Below are positions 36,696 through 37,000 of a DNA stretch of 37,000 nt, piece after piece (the first letter of the stretch is position 1; every line of letters begins with the position of its first letter). A model generated the notes under the pieces. It worked only from the letters and a program-made list of their open reading frames with translations. It did no database searches and was not told where the DNA came from. A program made the position numbers and the translations under genes. This DNA comes from JALZAI01 sp038212215 (lineage in GTDB: Bacteria; Actinomycetota; Actinomycetes; Mycobacteriales; Jatrophihabitantaceae): positions 1 through 37,000 of the forward strand of contig JBBQUT010000040.1 of assembly GCA_038212215.1 (NCBI GenBank). The letters run 5' to 3'.

Positions 36696-37000
36696 TTATC
36701 GGTGTCTGGTGTTCAGCCGTGGGGTGCGTGACGGGTCGATCCATGCTGGTGGCACCCAGTGCGGTCGGCCGTTGGTCATGATGCAGTGCCAGTCGTGTTG
36801 TTGGAAGGTGCGGTGGTGGTGTCCGCAGAGCAGGGTGCCGTCGTCGATGCTGGTGCGGGCGCTGTGGCGGTGCTCGGTGATGTGGTGGGTTTGGCACCAG
36901 GCTGGTGGGGCGTCGCAGCCGGGGAATGAGCAGCCGTGGTCTCGGGCGATGAGGGCGAGGCGTTGTTGTTCGGTGAAGATGCGTTGGGTGCTGGAGTAGG
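36696..37000 (-). CDS. DUF222/HNH endonuclease, C-terminal fragment
   Basis: The gene enters from the right edge and stops with TAA at 36698-36696; no start is in the window. The visible end reads GCSFPGCDAPPAWCQTHHI, then TEHRHSARTSIDDGTLLCGHHHR, then QQHDWHCIMTNGRPHW and WIDPSRTPRLNTRHR. It has the zinc-binding C-x4-C and C-x2-H pattern with HNH-type histidines of actinobacterial DUF222/13E12-repeat nucleases. These are common, multi-copy actinobacterial proteins of unclear role, possibly of mobile origin. Codon choice is biased to G/T on the plus strand, unlike its neighbours. Confidence 0.88.
   Translation of the reverse strand, partial: YSSTQRIFTEQQRLALIARDHGCSFPGCDAPPAWCQTHHITEHRHSARTSIDDGTLLCGHHHRTFQQHDWHCIMTNGRPHWVPPAWIDPSRTPRLNTRHR

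Overview
The window is a high-GC actinobacterial chromosome segment, mostly housekeeping genes with an accessory stretch at the right end. The evidence is a mycothiol pathway glycosyltransferase (MshA), a mycothiol-dependent isomerase-type protein, a SenX3-RegX3 type two-component pair, a 32-residue bS22 ribosomal protein, an actinobacterial HemD fusion, and many start codons sitting 6-7 bases after a TAnnnT -10 hexamer (leaderless expression). From what I know of Mycobacterium tuberculosis, the gene order follows the Rv0482-Rv0529 neighbourhood closely (murB, mshA, YbjN gene, gpm1, senX3-regX3, Rv0495c, ppx, Rv0498, proC, Rv0500A, Rv0500B, galE2, Rv0502, serB1, glutaredoxin-like, hemA-C-D-B, hemL, Rv0525, resA-ccdA-resB-ccsA). 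It also carries Streptomyces-like insertions that mycobacteria lack here: rex, a bldN-type sigma factor with its DUF5667 membrane partner, and a proline dehydrogenase. This suggests a non-mycobacterial actinomycete, for example of the Frankiales/Jatrophihabitans kind; the genus cannot be fixed from the sequence alone.

Layout. 1-3.6 kb: end of a metal P-type ATPase, an empty stretch, tRNA-Lys(TTT), a FUSC membrane protein, a HAD dehalogenase-like protein and a frame-disrupted GNAT gene. 3.7-9.2 kb: murB, mshA, YbjN-domain gene, gpmA, senX3, regX3. 9.2-16.5 kb: cysteine-rich conserved protein, ppx, TIM-barrel sugar isomerase-like gene, proline dehydrogenase, proC, BldC/excisionase-like DNA-binding protein, bS22, epimerase-like protein, acyltransferase. 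16.4-19.8 kb, minus strand: bldN-type sigma factor, DUF5667 protein, HAD-IB phosphatase. 20-29.3 kb: glutaredoxin-like gene, rex-hemA-hemC-hemD operon, hemB, a minus-strand SDR-DUF389 pair, hemL. 29.3-34.8 kb: mycothiol-dependent isomerase-like gene, histidine phosphatase, and the resA-ccdA-resB-ccsB cytochrome c maturation operon. 34.8-37 kb: IS630 transposase remnant, a 480-base hairpin-rich noncoding stretch, two unrecognised exported proteins, and the 3' end of a DUF222/HNH endonuclease gene.

How the genes fit together. Rex senses NADH/NAD+ and heads the haem operon; a Rex operator-like palindrome lies before it. HemA, HemL, HemB, HemC and HemD make uroporphyrinogen III, and the resA-ccdA-resB-ccsB genes attach haem to exported cytochromes, so the right half is a respiration/haem region. 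The best regulatory finding is a match to the BldN promoter consensus I recall from Streptomyces (CGTAAC-N16-CGTTGA) directly in front of the DUF5667 gene, downstream of the bldN-like gene: this predicts that the sigma factor drives its own putative membrane anti-sigma partner. A second notable feature is a 24-codon ORF that exactly bridges hemA and hemC through ATGA overlaps at both ends.
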